This document shows, piece by piece, positions 1 to 9,814 of a stretch of DNA of 55,575 nt. The number at the start of each line of letters is the position of its first letter. Position 1 is the stretch's first letter. Source of the DNA: Shewanella morhuae. Its GTDB lineage: Bacteria; Pseudomonadota; Gammaproteobacteria; Enterobacterales; Shewanellaceae. Below the pieces are notes generated by a model, which saw only the letters and a program-made list of their open reading frames with translations, searched no databases and was not told the origin of the DNA. Made by a program: the position numbers and the translations under genes. The DNA is taken from assembly GCF_900156405.1 (NCBI RefSeq), contig NZ_FTNN01000012.1, positions 70,032 through 125,606 of the forward strand. Reading direction: 5' to 3'.

Positions 1-59
1 GGTAGAACGGCGGACTGTTAATCCGTATGTCACTGGTTCGAGTCCAGTCAGGGGAGCCA
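1..59 (+). tRNA. tRNA-Asn (GTT), 5' truncated by the window edge
   Basis: The 3' part of a tRNA-Asn: anticodon GTT at 17-19, T arm with GGTTCGAGTCC, and an encoded CCA at 57-59. It is identical over its length to the complete copy at 246-321, so about 17 bases are missing on the left. First of three tandem copies. Confidence 0.93.
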
Positions 60-94
60 ATTTAAAGTAGGTAAGTATTTTTGATAACAAAAGT

Positions 95-108
95 CGATAG
101 CAATATCG
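95..108 (+). repeat. small spacer hairpin between tRNA-Asn copies
   Basis: CGATA-GCAA-TATCG can fold into a 5-bp hairpin with a GNRA tetraloop. It lies 10 bases before the second tRNA. A matching hairpin, CGATA-GTA-TATCG at 223-235, lies in the same place before the third tRNA. The rest of the two spacers has diverged, so this element may help processing of a polycistronic precursor (inference). Confidence 0.4.
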
Positions 109-118
109 CATATTCTAT

Positions 119-194
119 TCCCCAGTAGTTCAGTCGGTAGAACGGCGGACTGTTAATCCGTATGTCACTGGTTCAAGTCCAGTCTGGGGAGCCA
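119..194 (+). tRNA. tRNA-Asn (GTT), second copy
   Basis: A complete 76-nt tRNA with anticodon GTT at 152-154 and an encoded CCA. It differs from the third copy by an exchanged acceptor pair (A-T instead of T-A at the sixth pair, so pairing is kept), a T to C change in the D loop, and TTCAAG instead of TTCGAG in the T arm. The compensated pair argues that it is functional. Confidence 0.97.
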
Positions 195-222
195 TTTTAA
201 AAATGGTATATTTTAAAAAAGT

Positions 223-235
223 CGATAGTATATCG
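223..235 (+). repeat. small spacer hairpin before third tRNA-Asn
   Basis: CGATA-GTA-TATCG, the counterpart of the hairpin at 95-108, again flanked by AAGT on the left and GCA on the right, 10 bases before the tRNA. Confidence 0.35.
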
Positions 236-245
236 CACCATCAAT

Positions 246-321
246 TCCCCTGTAGTTCAGTTGGTAGAACGGCGGACTGTTAATCCGTATGTCACTGGTT
301 CGAGTCCAGTCAGGGGAGCCA
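246..321 (+). tRNA. tRNA-Asn (GTT), third copy
   Basis: A complete 76-nt tRNA with a 7-bp acceptor stem (TCCCCTG with CAGGGGA), anticodon GTT at 279-281 and an encoded CCA at 319-321. About 205 bases without a gene follow before the next start codon. No clear terminator is visible there. Confidence 0.97.
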
Positions 322-526
322 TTCATGGCTCTACGCTTTACATAATCCCCTTCTTGTCGTCACATTGTAAAATCACTATAACCAACATTTTGTTTTTGTT
401 TAAATGCAGTTACACTACTGTCCACGATTAAATTAATGGATGACTTTTTGCACACTAATAACGATTTAAGCCCCCTTCGCTTAAACTTGTGCGGTTCAAA
501 CTCACCTAAATAAAGAACGGATTGTT

Positions 527-2431
527 ATGGCTATTTCAAAATCATATCCCATTTTTTTACTGATTATCTTTTTAGGTCTCTTTGCTTGGGTATATCAAAG
601 CGAAAATAGTCAATTACAATTTCAACAGCAACAAGAGCTTGCTCGCTTTAAAACCAGCTTAACCCAATATCAACAATGGCAGGGTAATGGCGTAGAGCTG
701 TTCAAAAAACTCAGTGAACATTACCAATTCCAGTTTTTTCAGTATGTGGATGACACCGATGGTTCGCAAAACCATACCGAAGGCAGCTTAACCAGCCAGC
801 ATACCCACCCTTTTTCGAGCCTTTTTTTAATTGATCTCAGCCACACAGAAAAATTAGCCACGGGTCGTTTACAGGTCAAACTCAGTACCAACCAAGCCAT
901 AGATACAGCCATCAGTATGACTGAAATGTTTGGCGCTATACTCTTAATCAGCTACCTCCTATTACTTGCTGTATTTGTGTTATTAATGTCAAAGCAGAAA
1001 ACGGCTATACGCTATGCTGCTGATTATATTTCAAAAATACCTGATCTAAGCTTTTCAGCCGTTGCCTCATCAAAACTCTCCGGTGAACTAAAGCCCATTG
1101 CTGTATCACTTGAAGAATGCCGCTCTCAACTCAAAGTACAAATTGATAAACTCAACCAAGAAAATGAGAAACTGCAAAAAGCGGCTTATCAAGACACTGT
1201 AACAGGCTTTGCTAGTCGCCCACGCTTTACCCAAAAGCTAGAAAATATTAGCACTCCAGATATGCCTCAATTGGGCATAATGGCAATGGTTAAGGCAACT
1301 GAGCTCGCGCAAATCAACCAAAAACAAGGGCGTACAGCGGGCGATGATTATTTAATCAAAATCTCAACCAGCATCCGTAAAGCCTGCAGTAAATATCCTG
1401 ATGCTGAGTGTTTTCGAGTATCGAGTGCTGATTTTGCAGTGTTTATCCCTGACATCATGCTCAAGGATGCTCCAAAATTTTTAGACCAATTAAAAGTTTA
1501 TCTTGATGAATATCTACAAGTCACTGAGTTGGAATCTGTCGCCCATATCGGGCTAGTTCCTTATCAACAAGGTACAGATGCAGTAAATTTATTAACCATC
1601 GCCGATACTGCCGTCAGCATAGCCCAGACACTAGGCCCTAATAGTTATCATATTCAAGAAAAACTCGCTGTTAATGAACAGCTTGGCGATGATAGGTGGA
1701 AAACAACCCTCAATGATTTAGTGACTCGACGAGCATTAAAGTTTTACCAGCAACCGATTCAACCCTGTCATACCAATATAGAGCTTTACCGCGAGCTACT
1801 GGCACGATTTTACAACAGTGAAGGTAAGATGTTACCCACTACGACCGTCATTGCGATGGCAGAGCGCCATGGCATGAGCACTGAGCTAGATAAATTAGTA
1901 GTGATCAGCGTATTACAAATACTTAAGGAAAACCCAGCGATTTCAGGTCATTTCGGCATTAATATCAGTGCATTTTCAGCCCATCAAGATCTGTTTATCG
2001 CTTGGTTAAAAGATAGGTTAAGTAACCAAAAGCACATAGCATCACGCTTAGTATTTGAGATTAATGAATCAGGCATGCAATCCAACTTAGGGGCGAGTCA
2101 TAAATTTGTTCGCGAGGTACATAGTGTCGGTTCACGGGTGTCGATTGAACGCTTTGGCATGAGTTTTACCTCCTTCAAATTCTTCAGTGAAGTGCGCCCT
2201 GACTACATTAAACTTGATGGCAGCTACACCGCTAACATTGATGAGGATAGCAATAATAAGTTCTTCGTTCGTATGATGGTAGATGTTGCAAGGCGTATAG
2301 GCATTCGCGTTATCGCGACCAGTGTTGAGCGCCAAGAAGAAAAACTGATCTTAGAGAAAATGCTTGTCGATGGCTTGCAAGGTTATTACATCGCTCAGCC
2401 AGAGCCCATGACAATCCCAGATCGAATTTAA
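527..2431 (+). CDS. LapD-like membrane protein with degenerate GGDEF and EAL domains
   Basis: 634 residues. A membrane segment near residues 8-22, a periplasmic region to about 130 resembling the LapD/MoxY N-terminal domain, a second membrane segment near 134-156, a helical linker, then a GGDEF domain and an EAL domain. The GGDEF signature is SSADF (299-303). The EAL motif is ELL at 423-425. The metal-binding DDFG is replaced by ERFG (541-544), though KLD and QGY are kept. By family knowledge this should make no c-di-GMP and probably hydrolyse none; such proteins act as c-di-GMP receptors (LapD) or as adaptors (CsrD). No lapG or adhesin gene is next to it. It precedes rsxA on the same strand by 125 bases. 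The name is by layout; CsrD-like is the alternative. Confidence 0.75.
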   Translation: MAISKSYPIFLLIIFLGLFAWVYQSENSQLQFQQQQELARFKTSLTQYQQWQGNGVELFKKLSEHYQFQFFQYVDDTDGSQNHTEGSLTSQHTHPFSSLFLIDLSHTEKLATGRLQVKLSTNQAIDTAISMTEMFGAILLISYLLLLAVFVLLMSKQKTAIRYAADYISKIPDLSFSAVASSKLSGELKPIAVSLEECRSQLKVQIDKLNQENEKLQKAAYQDTVTGFASRPRFTQKLENISTPDMPQLGIMAMVKATELAQINQKQGRTAGDDYLIKISTSIRKACSKYPDAECFRVSSADFAVFIPDIMLKDAPKFLDQLKVYLDEYLQVTELESVAHIGLVPYQQGTDAVNLLTIADTAVSIAQTLGPNSYHIQEKLAVNEQLGDDRWKTTLNDLVTRRALKFYQQPIQPCHTNIELYRELLARFYNSEGKMLPTTTVIAMAERHGMSTELDKLVVISVLQILKENPAISGHFGINISAFSAHQDLFIAWLKDRLSNQKHIASRLVFEINESGMQSNLGASHKFVREVHSVGSRVSIERFGMSFTSFKFFSEVRPDYIKLDGSYTANIDEDSNNKFFVRMMVDVARRIGIRVIATSVERQEEKLILEKMLVDGLQGYYIAQPEPMTIPDRI

Positions 2432-2556
2432 TACTTCAATAGGTTAATTCATCGCCAAAATTTACAGTAAAGGTATTTAACCCTGCATTCTATATGTTGT
2501 TTATGCAAACGGAAAAGTCGATAATACCGTTAAGATCCGTTTAGAAAAGTATTGAG

Positions 2557-3135
2557 ATGACCGAATATCTCCTCCTGTTGATCAGTACAGTGCTGGTTAA
2601 CAATTTCGTTTTAGTGAAATTCTTAGGCTTGTGTCCTTTCATGGGGGTCTCCAGTAAATTGGAGTCCGCTATTGGCATGTGTATGGCAACCACATTTGTG
2701 CTGACTTTAGCCTCTATTTTGAGTTATCTCGTTAATCAATATTTATTACTACCCTTTGATTTAAGCTACTTGCGTACGATGAGCTTTATTTTAGTAATTG
2801 CCGTTGTGGTGCAATTTACTGAAATGGTTGTACAAAAAACCAGTGCGACGCTACACCGCGCTTTAGGGATTTACCTGCCGCTTATCACCACCAACTGTGC
2901 AGTCCTCGGGGTGGCCTTACTTAACGTCAACGAGAAGCACGATTTTATTCAATCGGCAGTCTACGGTTTTGGTGCTGCGGTGGGTTTCTCCTTAGTGTTA
3001 ATTCTGTTCTCGGCAATGCGTGAGCGTTTAGCGGCAGCTGATGTGCCCTTACCCTTCAAAGGCGGCGCGATTGCGATGATTACCGCAGGCCTTATGTCCC
3101 TCGCTTTTATGGGATTCACAGGATTGGTTAAGTAA
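2557..3135 (+). CDS. rsxA: Rsx/Rnf electron transport complex subunit A
   Basis: 192 residues, six predicted membrane segments, matching RnfA/RsxA length and sequence, including the start [20 protein letters not shown] and a conserved TNCAVLG stretch that carries the Cys for the membrane iron-sulfur site. First gene of rsxABCDGE. The complex moves electrons across the inner membrane; in E. coli it keeps the SoxR sensor reduced, and in other bacteria it couples ferredoxin and NADH to ion pumping. Which role applies here is not visible in sequence. rsxB starts two bases after the stop. Confidence 0.97.
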   Translation: MTEYLLLLISTVLVNNFVLVKFLGLCPFMGVSSKLESAIGMCMATTFVLTLASILSYLVNQYLLLPFDLSYLRTMSFILVIAVVVQFTEMVVQKTSATLHRALGIYLPLITTNCAVLGVALLNVNEKHDFIQSAVYGFGAAVGFSLVLILFSAMRERLAAADVPLPFKGGAIAMITAGLMSLAFMGFTGLVK

Positions 3136-3136
3136 G

Positions 3137-3766
3137 ATGTCCGGAATTTTAATTGCTGTAATATTATTAACCCTATTAGCCTTAGTCTTTGGGATCATCC
3201 TCGGATTTGCCGCCCTTAAATTTAAGGTTGAAGGCAATCCAATTGTCGAGGATCTCGAAGCGATTCTACCGCAAACTCAGTGTGGCCAATGTGGTTATCC
3301 CGGTTGTCGTCCCTACGCTGAAGCCATCGCTAATGGCGAAAAAATCAACAAATGCCCTCCAGGCGGCACTGCCACTATGGAAAAACTCGCCAGCTTAATG
3401 GGGGTTGATCCCGAGCCACTCAACGCCGAAGCGCAATCGCAAGTTAAAAAGGTCGCCTATATTCGTGAAGACGAATGCATTGGCTGCACTAAGTGTATTC
3501 AAGCTTGTCCTGTCGATGCCATTATCGGTGCCGGTAAACTAATGCATACAGTACTGACAACCGACTGTACTGGGTGTGATTTATGTGTTGAACCTTGCCC
3601 TGTCGATTGTATTGATATGATCCCAGTGACCCAGAATATTAAAAATTGGGATTGGCGTTTAAATGCCATTCCAGTGACGATGATTCAAGACGGCACTGCT
3701 CAAGATGCTACGGCTAAAAATACGATGGCCCCAAAAGCCCAGTTAGAAGAGGATAAGCGGTGTTAA
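3137..3766 (+). CDS. rsxB: Rsx/Rnf complex iron-sulfur subunit B
   Basis: 209 residues. An N-terminal membrane helix is followed by the RnfB cluster motif CGQCGYPGC with a fourth Cys (KCPPGG). Two classical ferredoxin motifs follow, [12 protein letters not shown] and [12 protein letters not shown], giving three [4Fe-4S] clusters. It passes electrons between RsxC and the membrane subunits. Its last seven bases overlap the GTG start of rsxC, so translation is probably coupled. Confidence 0.97.
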   Translation: MSGILIAVILLTLLALVFGIILGFAALKFKVEGNPIVEDLEAILPQTQCGQCGYPGCRPYAEAIANGEKINKCPPGGTATMEKLASLMGVDPEPLNAEAQSQVKKVAYIREDECIGCTKCIQACPVDAIIGAGKLMHTVLTTDCTGCDLCVEPCPVDCIDMIPVTQNIKNWDWRLNAIPVTMIQDGTAQDATAKNTMAPKAQLEEDKRC

Positions 3767-6216
3767 CTTTATTAGATCAATTAGATAAAGGAACCCTTTG
3801 GCGCTCACCCGGTGGAATACATCCTCCTGAAGTCAAATCCCTCTCCAATACCACGCCAATTGGGCAACTGCCATTGGCCTCGACGTTTTTAGTGCCCGTC
3901 CCTCAAGTAGGCGAAAACTGCACTTTAATCGTCAAGGTTGGCGATAAAGTATTAAAGGGCGCAGCGTTAACTCAAGGCACCTCTATTTGGCACTTACCTG
4001 TGCACGCGCCCACATCGGGCACAATTGTTGCGATTGAGCCGAGGGTCAGTAATCATGCCTCGGCTTTACCCGTTAACACTTGCGTTATCAAAGCCGACGG
4101 CAATGACACTTGGTGCGAGCTAGCCAAAAGTGAGCTTGAGAATCTCAGCAATCCACAAATGATCGATAAAATTCGCTCTGCTGGTATTGCAGGAATGGGC
4201 GGCGCAGCGTTTCCAAGCCATATAAAACTCAATCCGGTCAGTGAGATTGATGTAGTCATTATCAATGGCGTCGAATGTGAGCCTTATATCAGCGCCGATG
4301 ACAGATTAATGCGTGAGTACAGCCACGATATCCTCGCGGGGATTGGCATTATTCATCGGCTATTAACGCCTAAACGCATTATTATCGCGATTGAAGATAA
4401 TAAACCCGAAGCGATAAACGCTATGCAAACTGCGGTGATGCAAAGCGGTCTTCCTGCAGGCTGTATTCGCGTGACCGTCATTCCGACTAAATATCCTTCT
4501 GGCGGCGAAAAACAACTTATACAAATAATTACTGGTCGCGAAGTACCCTCGGGCGCAATCCCTGCCAAACTCGGCATAGTGGTTCATAACGTGGGTACTG
4601 CATTTGCTATTTATCAAGCAGTAGCCCAAGGCAAACCTTTAATTGAACGAGTCGTTACCGTAACGGGCAAAAATGTAGGTAAAGCAGGCAATTACTGGAT
4701 CCCCATAGGGACACCCGTTGAACACGTACTCGCCACGACTGAGTTTACCCCTGAGCCCGAGCAAAAAGTGATTATTGGCGGGCCTATGATGGGTCACGCA
4801 TTGGCGAATATCCAAGTACCTATTTTAAAAGGCACCAATTGTATTTTGGTACCAAGTAGTCAAGAAATTGGGACTACGCCAGAGGAAAAAGCCTGTATTC
4901 GCTGCGGCGAATGCGCTATTGCCTGCCCTGCACTCTTGTTACCACAACAGCTATTTTGGCACGCCAAAGCCGGAGAGTACGACAAGGCCGCCAGTTTCAA
5001 TCTAAAGGATTGTATTGAATGTGGTTGCTGTAGTTACGTCTGCCCAAGTGATATTCCCTTAGTCGAATATTATCGTATTGCAAAATCGGCCCTAAAACAC
5101 AGCGCCGATGAAAAACAACAAGCAGAACGCGCCAAGCAACGTTTTGATGCTCGTTTAATGCGTCTTGAAGAAGAAAAAATCGCCCGCGAAACTAAGGCTA
5201 AAGAAGCCGCTGAGCGCCGACAAGCCACCATGACAGGCACAGACAAAAATGCTGTCGCTGAAGCCATGGCGCGTATCGCAGCAAAAAAAGCTGCCGCAGC
5301 GCAACCATCAAATGCAGCGCCAAGCATAGATACGGTAGAAACGACGACTTCGACAGCAACGCCTAAAAACCAAGCCGTTGCTGCAGCAATTGCACGGGCT
5401 AAAGCCAAAAAAGCTGCACAAGCTAATACCGATGATACAGACCTAAGCCATGCAGTGAATGTTGAAGCTAATCACGCACCAACGGCAACAAGTGTCGTAA
5501 CAACGCAAGAAGCGCCGTTAACTCAAAAAGAAAAAGTTGCTGCTGCCGTTGCCCGCGCCAAAGCCAAAAAGGCCGCACAGCAGCTCGATAACACGCCGCT
5601 TGAAACCAGTGAAACCAGTGAAGCCGCCAGCGCAGCGCAACCCACTGCGGATACAGATAAAAAAGCCAAAGTAGCGGCTGCCGTTGCCCGCGCGAAGGCA
5701 AAAAAAGCCGCTCAACAAGCACAAGCTAATACTGGAGATGATTTAAGCCAAACCGTTACTCCAGATTTGCAATCAACTTCTGGCGCACAAATCAATGCGA
5801 GTACTGATGTTGAAGCCGCTACAGATATTGATGATGCTGAAACGATTAAAAAGGCCAAAGTCGCCGCAGCGGTAGCGCGCGCTAAAGCGAAGAAAGCGGC
5901 ATTAATGGCAACAGCGCCTGACCTTGAGTCAGCCGTTAAATCCGAGCCTGCAGTTAAATCTGAGTCAGTTGAGCATGTTCAAACTAAAGTGAATACGCCG
6001 CCGATAGAAAACACGCTTGAAAGCGGCGTAGCGAAAGCCGAGACTCTTTCGTCCTCTGCTGCGCCCACTACAAACCCCATTGAAACGGCGCCTTTATCTA
6101 GCGAAGAACTTAAAAAAGCGCGAATTGCGGCAACCATCGCCAAGGCAAAAGCCAAAAAAGCGGCGCTCGCCCATGAAGCCACAACGTCAAGCGACTCAAG
6201 TGTTGGCAATGACTGA
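3760..6216 (+). CDS. rsxC: Rsx/Rnf complex subunit C with long Ala/Lys repeat tail
   Basis: 818 residues from a GTG start, preceded by GAGGA seven bases upstream and overlapping rsxB. The first 450 or so residues are the conserved RsxC core: flavin/NADH-binding region with [10 protein letters not shown] and [13 protein letters not shown] region, and two [4Fe-4S] motifs ([12 protein letters not shown] and [12 protein letters not shown]). After that comes about 330 residues of charged, Ala-rich helical tail with six copies of a unit like [14 protein letters not shown] separated by variable acidic linkers. Tails of this type are known in gammaproteobacterial RsxC and vary in length. Peripheral subunit that receives electrons from or delivers them to NADH. 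Confidence 0.96.
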   Translation: MLTLLDQLDKGTLWRSPGGIHPPEVKSLSNTTPIGQLPLASTFLVPVPQVGENCTLIVKVGDKVLKGAALTQGTSIWHLPVHAPTSGTIVAIEPRVSNHASALPVNTCVIKADGNDTWCELAKSELENLSNPQMIDKIRSAGIAGMGGAAFPSHIKLNPVSEIDVVIINGVECEPYISADDRLMREYSHDILAGIGIIHRLLTPKRIIIAIEDNKPEAINAMQTAVMQSGLPAGCIRVTVIPTKYPSGGEKQLIQIITGREVPSGAIPAKLGIVVHNVGTAFAIYQAVAQGKPLIERVVTVTGKNVGKAGNYWIPIGTPVEHVLATTEFTPEPEQKVIIGGPMMGHALANIQVPILKGTNCILVPSSQEIGTTPEEKACIRCGECAIACPALLLPQQLFWHAKAGEYDKAASFNLKDCIECGCCSYVCPSDIPLVEYYRIAKSALKHSADEKQQAERAKQRFDARLMRLEEEKIARETKAKEAAERRQATMTGTDKNAVAEAMARIAAKKAAAAQPSNAAPSIDTVETTTSTATPKNQAVAAAIARAKAKKAAQANTDDTDLSHAVNVEANHAPTATSVVTTQEAPLTQKEKVAAAVARAKAKKAAQQLDNTPLETSETSEAASAAQPTADTDKKAKVAAAVARAKAKKAAQQAQANTGDDLSQTVTPDLQSTSGAQINASTDVEAATDIDDAETIKKAKVAAAVARAKAKKAALMATAPDLESAVKSEPAVKSESVEHVQTKVNTPPIENTLESGVAKAETLSSSAAPTTNPIETAPLSSEELKKARIAATIAKAKAKKAALAHEATTSSDSSVGND
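5248..6172 (+). repeat. six imperfect repeats in the rsxC tail
   Basis: Units of about 50 bases encoding variants of (A/E)[16 protein letters not shown] begin near 5248, 5371, 5527, 5662, 5848 and 6112. The linkers of 80-210 bases are unrelated in length and share only acidic/Thr-rich composition. Third to fifth units are the most alike, suggesting the latest duplications. Copy number could change by recombination. Confidence 0.85.
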
Positions 6217-6242
6217 GAATAGAATGATAAAAAGGAATCACG

Positions 6243-7292
6243 ATGGCGTTTAAAATTGCCTCATCACCCCATGTAACGCACAACCTGCATACCTCAACCG
6301 TTATGCAACGGGTGATTTTATGTTTACTGCCAGGAATTGTGCTGCAATGTGCCTTTTTTGGCTGGGGCACTCTCATCCAAGTATTACTGGCAATTATTGT
6401 CGCTTTAAGCTGCGAAGCCATGATAATGAGACTTCGCCAACGCAACATCAAGGCAAGCTTAAGCGATAACAGTGCCATGCTCACCGCCATCTTAATTGGC
6501 GTCGCTATTCCCCCTCTTGCGCCTTGGTGGATGATAGTGATGGGCGCAGCTTTTGCCATTATCATTGTTAAACACCTTTATGGTGGCTTAGGCCATAATC
6601 TGTTTAATCCGGCGATGGCGGCTTACGTATTACTTTTAGTGTCTTTTCCACTGCAAATGACGACTTGGATTGCGCCCAGTAGCGTTGCGTTAAACTCGCC
6701 AAGCGTTATCGATAGCCTGCAAATTATTTTCAATATTGGTGCTCACATTGACATTAATCAATTCCGTTTAGGCATTGACGGCACCACCATGGCCACGCCA
6801 CTTGATACCCTCAAAACCGATTTATCAATGGGATTAACCAGTACTGAAAGTATGACTAAAACGATTTTTGATGGCAGCACAGGCGTAGGTTGGTTCTGGG
6901 TGAATCTAGCTTATCTTGCTGGCGGTTTAGTGCTGCTCAAGCTTAAAGCTATCCGCTGGCACATCAGCACTGGCGTCTTATTAGGGCTGTTTGTAGCATC
7001 TAGTATCGGATTTTTACTGTCGCCTGATACACAAGCCAGCCCTGTGTTACATTTATTTTCTGGTGCGACCATGTTAGCGGCGTTTTTTATCGCCACCGAT
7101 CCCGTCACAGCAGCAACCAGCCCTCGCGGCCGTATTATCTTTGGCGCCTTAATTGGGGTGCTGGTGTATATCATTCGCACCAAAGGCGGTTACCCTGACG
7201 CCTTTGCTTTTGCCGTATTACTGGCAAACCTGTGTGCGCCCTTTATTGACTATTATGTGCGGCCACGGGCCTATGGCCACTCTGCGGGCTAA
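6243..7292 (+). CDS. rsxD: Rsx/Rnf complex membrane subunit D
   Basis: 349 residues, polytopic, with the NQR2/RnfD fold. AAGGA stands six bases before the ATG. The motif DGTTMATPL matches the site where FMN is covalently bound to Thr in Rnf[10 protein letters not shown] and [17 protein letters not shown] are also typical. It lies 26 bases after rsxC. Confidence 0.96.
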   Translation: MAFKIASSPHVTHNLHTSTVMQRVILCLLPGIVLQCAFFGWGTLIQVLLAIIVALSCEAMIMRLRQRNIKASLSDNSAMLTAILIGVAIPPLAPWWMIVMGAAFAIIIVKHLYGGLGHNLFNPAMAAYVLLLVSFPLQMTTWIAPSSVALNSPSVIDSLQIIFNIGAHIDINQFRLGIDGTTMATPLDTLKTDLSMGLTSTESMTKTIFDGSTGVGWFWVNLAYLAGGLVLLKLKAIRWHISTGVLLGLFVASSIGFLLSPDTQASPVLHLFSGATMLAAFFIATDPVTAATSPRGRIIFGALIGVLVYIIRTKGGYPDAFAFAVLLANLCAPFIDYYVRPRAYGHSAG

Positions 7293-7347
7293 CGTCATTA
7301 TCGAACATACATGACGGCGTGAGTAACAAGAGTTTAAGGAAATCGTT

Positions 7348-7986
7348 TTGAATAATCCGATGATTAGAAATGGGTTTTTATTGGCACTGTTTGCCCTGAT
7401 TTGTACAGGTTTAGTCGCTGTAGTGAATCAGCAAACTGCCGACAAAATAACGCAACAAGAACAGCAAGAGTTAATGCGAGTCTTACATCAATTAATTCCC
7501 GATGAGATGCACGATAACGATCTCACGGCGCAATGTACTTTATTGTTAGATAAAGAAGCCTTAGGCACTGATAATCCCATGCCAGCCTACATTGCAACAA
7601 TGGCGGGTAAGCCGGTTGCTATCGCCATTGAAGCCATAGCGCCCGATGGCTATAACGGTAATATTAAGCTGATTGTTGGGGTTAACACCCAAGGTGAAGT
7701 ATTAGGTGTTCGTACTTTAACCCACCAAGAAACACCGGGTTTAGGTGATAAAATCGAGTTACGTAAATCCAATTGGGTCAGTCAATTTGTCGGTAAAAGG
7801 TTAGATTCGCAAGATGATAAACAATGGTTAGTCAAAAAAGATGGCGGTGATTTTGATCAATTCACCGGCGCAACCATCACCCCACGCGCTTATGTTAAAG
7901 CAGTAAAAAATGCCGTCTGGTATTTCAATAATAACCAAGCGCAAATTTTCAGCCAGCCATTGAATTGTGAGGCCAAACATGACTAA
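7348..7986 (+). CDS. rsxG: Rsx/Rnf complex FMN-binding subunit G
   Basis: 212 residues from a TTG start; AAGGA seven bases upstream supports TTG over the ATG at 7360. One N-terminal membrane helix, then a periplasmic FMN-binding domain with [10 protein letters not shown], whose Thr carries FMN covalently in the family. GLGDKIE is also conserved. Its stop overlaps the rsxE start by eight bases. Confidence 0.95.
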   Translation: MNNPMIRNGFLLALFALICTGLVAVVNQQTADKITQQEQQELMRVLHQLIPDEMHDNDLTAQCTLLLDKEALGTDNPMPAYIATMAGKPVAIAIEAIAPDGYNGNIKLIVGVNTQGEVLGVRTLTHQETPGLGDKIELRKSNWVSQFVGKRLDSQDDKQWLVKKDGGDFDQFTGATITPRAYVKAVKNAVWYFNNNQAQIFSQPLNCEAKHD

Positions 7987-8677
7987 TTATCGCGAAATCG
8001 CTTGGCAAGGCCTGTGGAAAAATAACCCTGGCCTAGTGCAACTTTTAGGTTTGTGTCCATTGCTTGCAGTGACCGCCACGATAACTAATGCCCTAGGATT
8101 AGGTATCGCTACCATGTTGGTGCTGATAGGTTCTAACATATTGGTGTCTTTGGTGCGCGATTATGTACCGAAAGAAATCCGTATTCCTGTATTTGTGATG
8201 ATCATTGCGGCGCTTGTTACCACTGTACAATTACTGATTAACGCCTACGCCTACGGTTTGTATGTATCACTGGGGATATTTCTGCCTTTGATTGTAACAA
8301 ACTGCATTATCATTGGCCGCGCCGAAGCCTTTGCTTCACGCAATAATGCTTTTAGTGCCGCCTTTGATGGCTTAATGATGGGGCTTGGTTTTACCTTAGT
8401 GCTGACAGTGCTGGGCGCTACGCGGGAAATATTAAGTCAAGGTACGCTGTTTGAGGGTGCCGATTTATTACTTGGTCCTTGGGCAACATCGTTAACTATC
8501 CATCTATGGCAAGTAGACACGCCTTTCCTATTGGCGATGCTGCCACCGGGCGCTTTTATCATCATGGGATTACTTATTGCCCTCAAAAATGTGATTGATA
8601 AAAAACTTAAGGAACGCCAGCCAGAAGTCGCTACTGAGCCAAGTGTTACCCGCGCACGGATTACTAAGGTTAGCTAA
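7979..8677 (+). CDS. rsxE: Rsx/Rnf complex membrane subunit E
   Basis: 232 residues starting at the ATG inside the rsxG end. A GTG twelve bases earlier (7967) is in frame but would add residues that family members lack. GAGG precedes the ATG. Six predicted membrane segments, paralogous to RsxA ([24 protein letters not shown]). Last rsx gene; nth starts two bases after its stop. Confidence 0.95.
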   Translation: MTNYREIAWQGLWKNNPGLVQLLGLCPLLAVTATITNALGLGIATMLVLIGSNILVSLVRDYVPKEIRIPVFVMIIAALVTTVQLLINAYAYGLYVSLGIFLPLIVTNCIIIGRAEAFASRNNAFSAAFDGLMMGLGFTLVLTVLGATREILSQGTLFEGADLLLGPWATSLTIHLWQVDTPFLLAMLPPGAFIIMGLLIALKNVIDKKLKERQPEVATEPSVTRARITKVS

Positions 8678-8678
8678 T

Positions 8679-9320
8679 ATGAACCAAGTAAAGCGCATTC
8701 AAATTCTCACTCGTCTTCGCGATAACAATCCAAAACCTGAGACCGAACTCAATTTTTCTAGCCCCTTCGAGCTTTTGGTCGCTGTGACCTTATCGGCACA
8801 GGCAACGGACGTGAGTGTGAATAAGGCAACTGATAAGCTCTTTCCGGTTGCTAATACTCCCAGCAGTATTTATGCCCTAGGGGTGGATGGTTTAAAACAA
8901 TATATAAAAACCATCGGCTTATATAACAACAAAGCTGTCAATGTCATCAAAGCGTGTGAGATCTTAATTGAGAAATATCATGGTGAAGTACCAGAGGATA
9001 GAGAAGCGCTAGAATCACTCCCCGGCGTTGGGCGCAAAACGGCTAATGTGGTACTCAACACTGCGTTTGGTTGGCCAACGATCGCCGTCGATACGCATAT
9101 TTTCCGCCTCGCCAATCGCACTAAATTCGCGCCCGGCAAGAACGTGGTCGAAGTGGAAGATAAAATGCTAAAAGTCGTGCCTGCTGAGTTTAAAGTCGAT
9201 GTGCATCACTGGTTTATCCTACACGGACGCTACACTTGTCTCGCCCGTAAACCGCGCTGCGGCAGCTGTATCATTGAAGATTTATGTGAATTTAAAGATA
9301 AAATTTATCCTGATGAATAA
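8679..9320 (+). CDS. nth: endonuclease III (DNA glycosylase/AP lyase)
   Basis: 213 residues from the ATG at 8679; the open frame extends upstream into rsxE, but the family start is here. Helix-hairpin-helix with LPGVGRKTA, catalytic Lys120 and Asp138 (VDTHIFR), and the [4Fe-4S] loop Cys187, Cys194, Cys197, Cys203, all at the E. coli numbers. Removes oxidised pyrimidines in base excision repair. The rsxE-nth junction is conserved in Gammaproteobacteria and implies co-transcription. Confidence 0.97.
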   Translation: MNQVKRIQILTRLRDNNPKPETELNFSSPFELLVAVTLSAQATDVSVNKATDKLFPVANTPSSIYALGVDGLKQYIKTIGLYNNKAVNVIKACEILIEKYHGEVPEDREALESLPGVGRKTANVVLNTAFGWPTIAVDTHIFRLANRTKFAPGKNVVEVEDKMLKVVPAEFKVDVHHWFILHGRYTCLARKPRCGSCIIEDLCEFKDKIYPDE

Positions 9321-9332
9321 ACCTCAAGTGAG

Positions 9333-9590
9333 TTAACCTTGGCTTTTTTTCTCGAGCAAGCTGACTAACTCTTCATATTTTGGCCCTTGCCCAAATTGTG
9401 GCAAGGCCACTGCAAAGACTACGAGTCCAAAGATCATATAAATAGCGAACTCATTAACCCACAAACCAGATATCGTCAGCCCAGTACCCAGCACAACTAA
9501 TGCAATCACAGCTAACCGCACTTTCTGTGCCATCTGTACTTTTCGCTTAGCCGATGCAATTAATGCTATTTCAGTTTTGCTAAACAACAT
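9333..9590 (-). CDS. small two-helix membrane protein, function unknown
   Basis: 85 residues from the ATG at 9590: a basic N-terminus, two hydrophobic segments (VRLAVIALVVLGTGLTISGL and FAIYMIFGLVVFAVAL) and a polar tail. A longer reading from 9620 is unlikely: a TATAAT box overlaps that ATG on the minus strand, and AGGGA stands seven bases before 9590. The gene converges on nth with 12 bases between stops. I do not recognise the family. Confidence 0.75.
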   Translation of the reverse strand: MLFSKTEIALIASAKRKVQMAQKVRLAVIALVVLGTGLTISGLWVNEFAIYMIFGLVVFAVALPQFGQGPKYEELVSLLEKKSQG

Positions 9591-9618
9591 CTTCAAATCC
9601 CTGTTAAGTTTTACGTGC

Positions 9619-9624
9619 ATTATA
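9619..9624 (-). promoter_or_regulatory. -10 box for the small membrane protein gene
   Basis: Minus-strand TATAAT 29 bases upstream of the chosen start codon at 9590. No strong -35 is visible; TTATCT stands 17 bases further up. This box decides the start codon, since RNA would begin near 9612. Confidence 0.5.
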
Positions 9625-9645
9625 CAATCGTATTAAATCACAGAT

Positions 9646-9677
9646 AAACAAAAAGCCGCTAATGCGGCTTTTTGTTT
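9646..9677 (-). terminator. intrinsic terminator of the 27-residue peptide gene
   Basis: A perfect 14-bp stem (AAACAAAAAGCCGC / GCGGCTTTTTGTTT) with loop TAAT on the plus strand. Read on the minus strand it ends in CTTTTTGTTT, 38 bases after the peptide stop codon at 9715. It also separates that unit from the promoter at 9619-9624. Confidence 0.8.
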
Positions 9678-9714
9678 AACGGGGTACAAGCTTAGCAAAA
9701 AATTGTAAAACTCA

Positions 9715-9798
9715 TCAAAAAAGTGAAACGAAGAACGCGCTTAAAAATAAAGCGACCACAACCGTTGTGCCTAAGGCCATTTTTAGTTCGATACTCAT
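9715..9798 (-). CDS. 27-residue single-helix membrane peptide
   Basis: An ORF of 27 codons plus TGA: MSIELKM followed by a hydrophobic helix ALGTTVVVALFLSAFFVSLF. The start has a strong ribosome site, AGGAG eight bases upstream. A perfect hairpin lies just before that site, and an intrinsic terminator follows the stop. The codons read as one amphipathic N-terminus and one membrane span with no charged residue after Lys6. I know no homologue by name; small single-span peptides of this kind often act as accessory subunits or modulators of membrane complexes. The gene signals, rather than length, support it. Confidence 0.72.
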   Translation of the reverse strand: MSIELKMALGTTVVVALFLSAFFVSLF

Positions 9799-9814
9799 TT
9801 TTTACTCTCCTAGT

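Noticed and set aside
5248..6172. CRISPR-like array
   Set aside because: The repeats are coding, in frame, imperfect and have spacers of very different length; they belong to rsxC.
6110..6565. 151-residue minus-strand ORF across the rsxC-rsxD junction
   Set aside because: It lies opposite two conserved coding regions.
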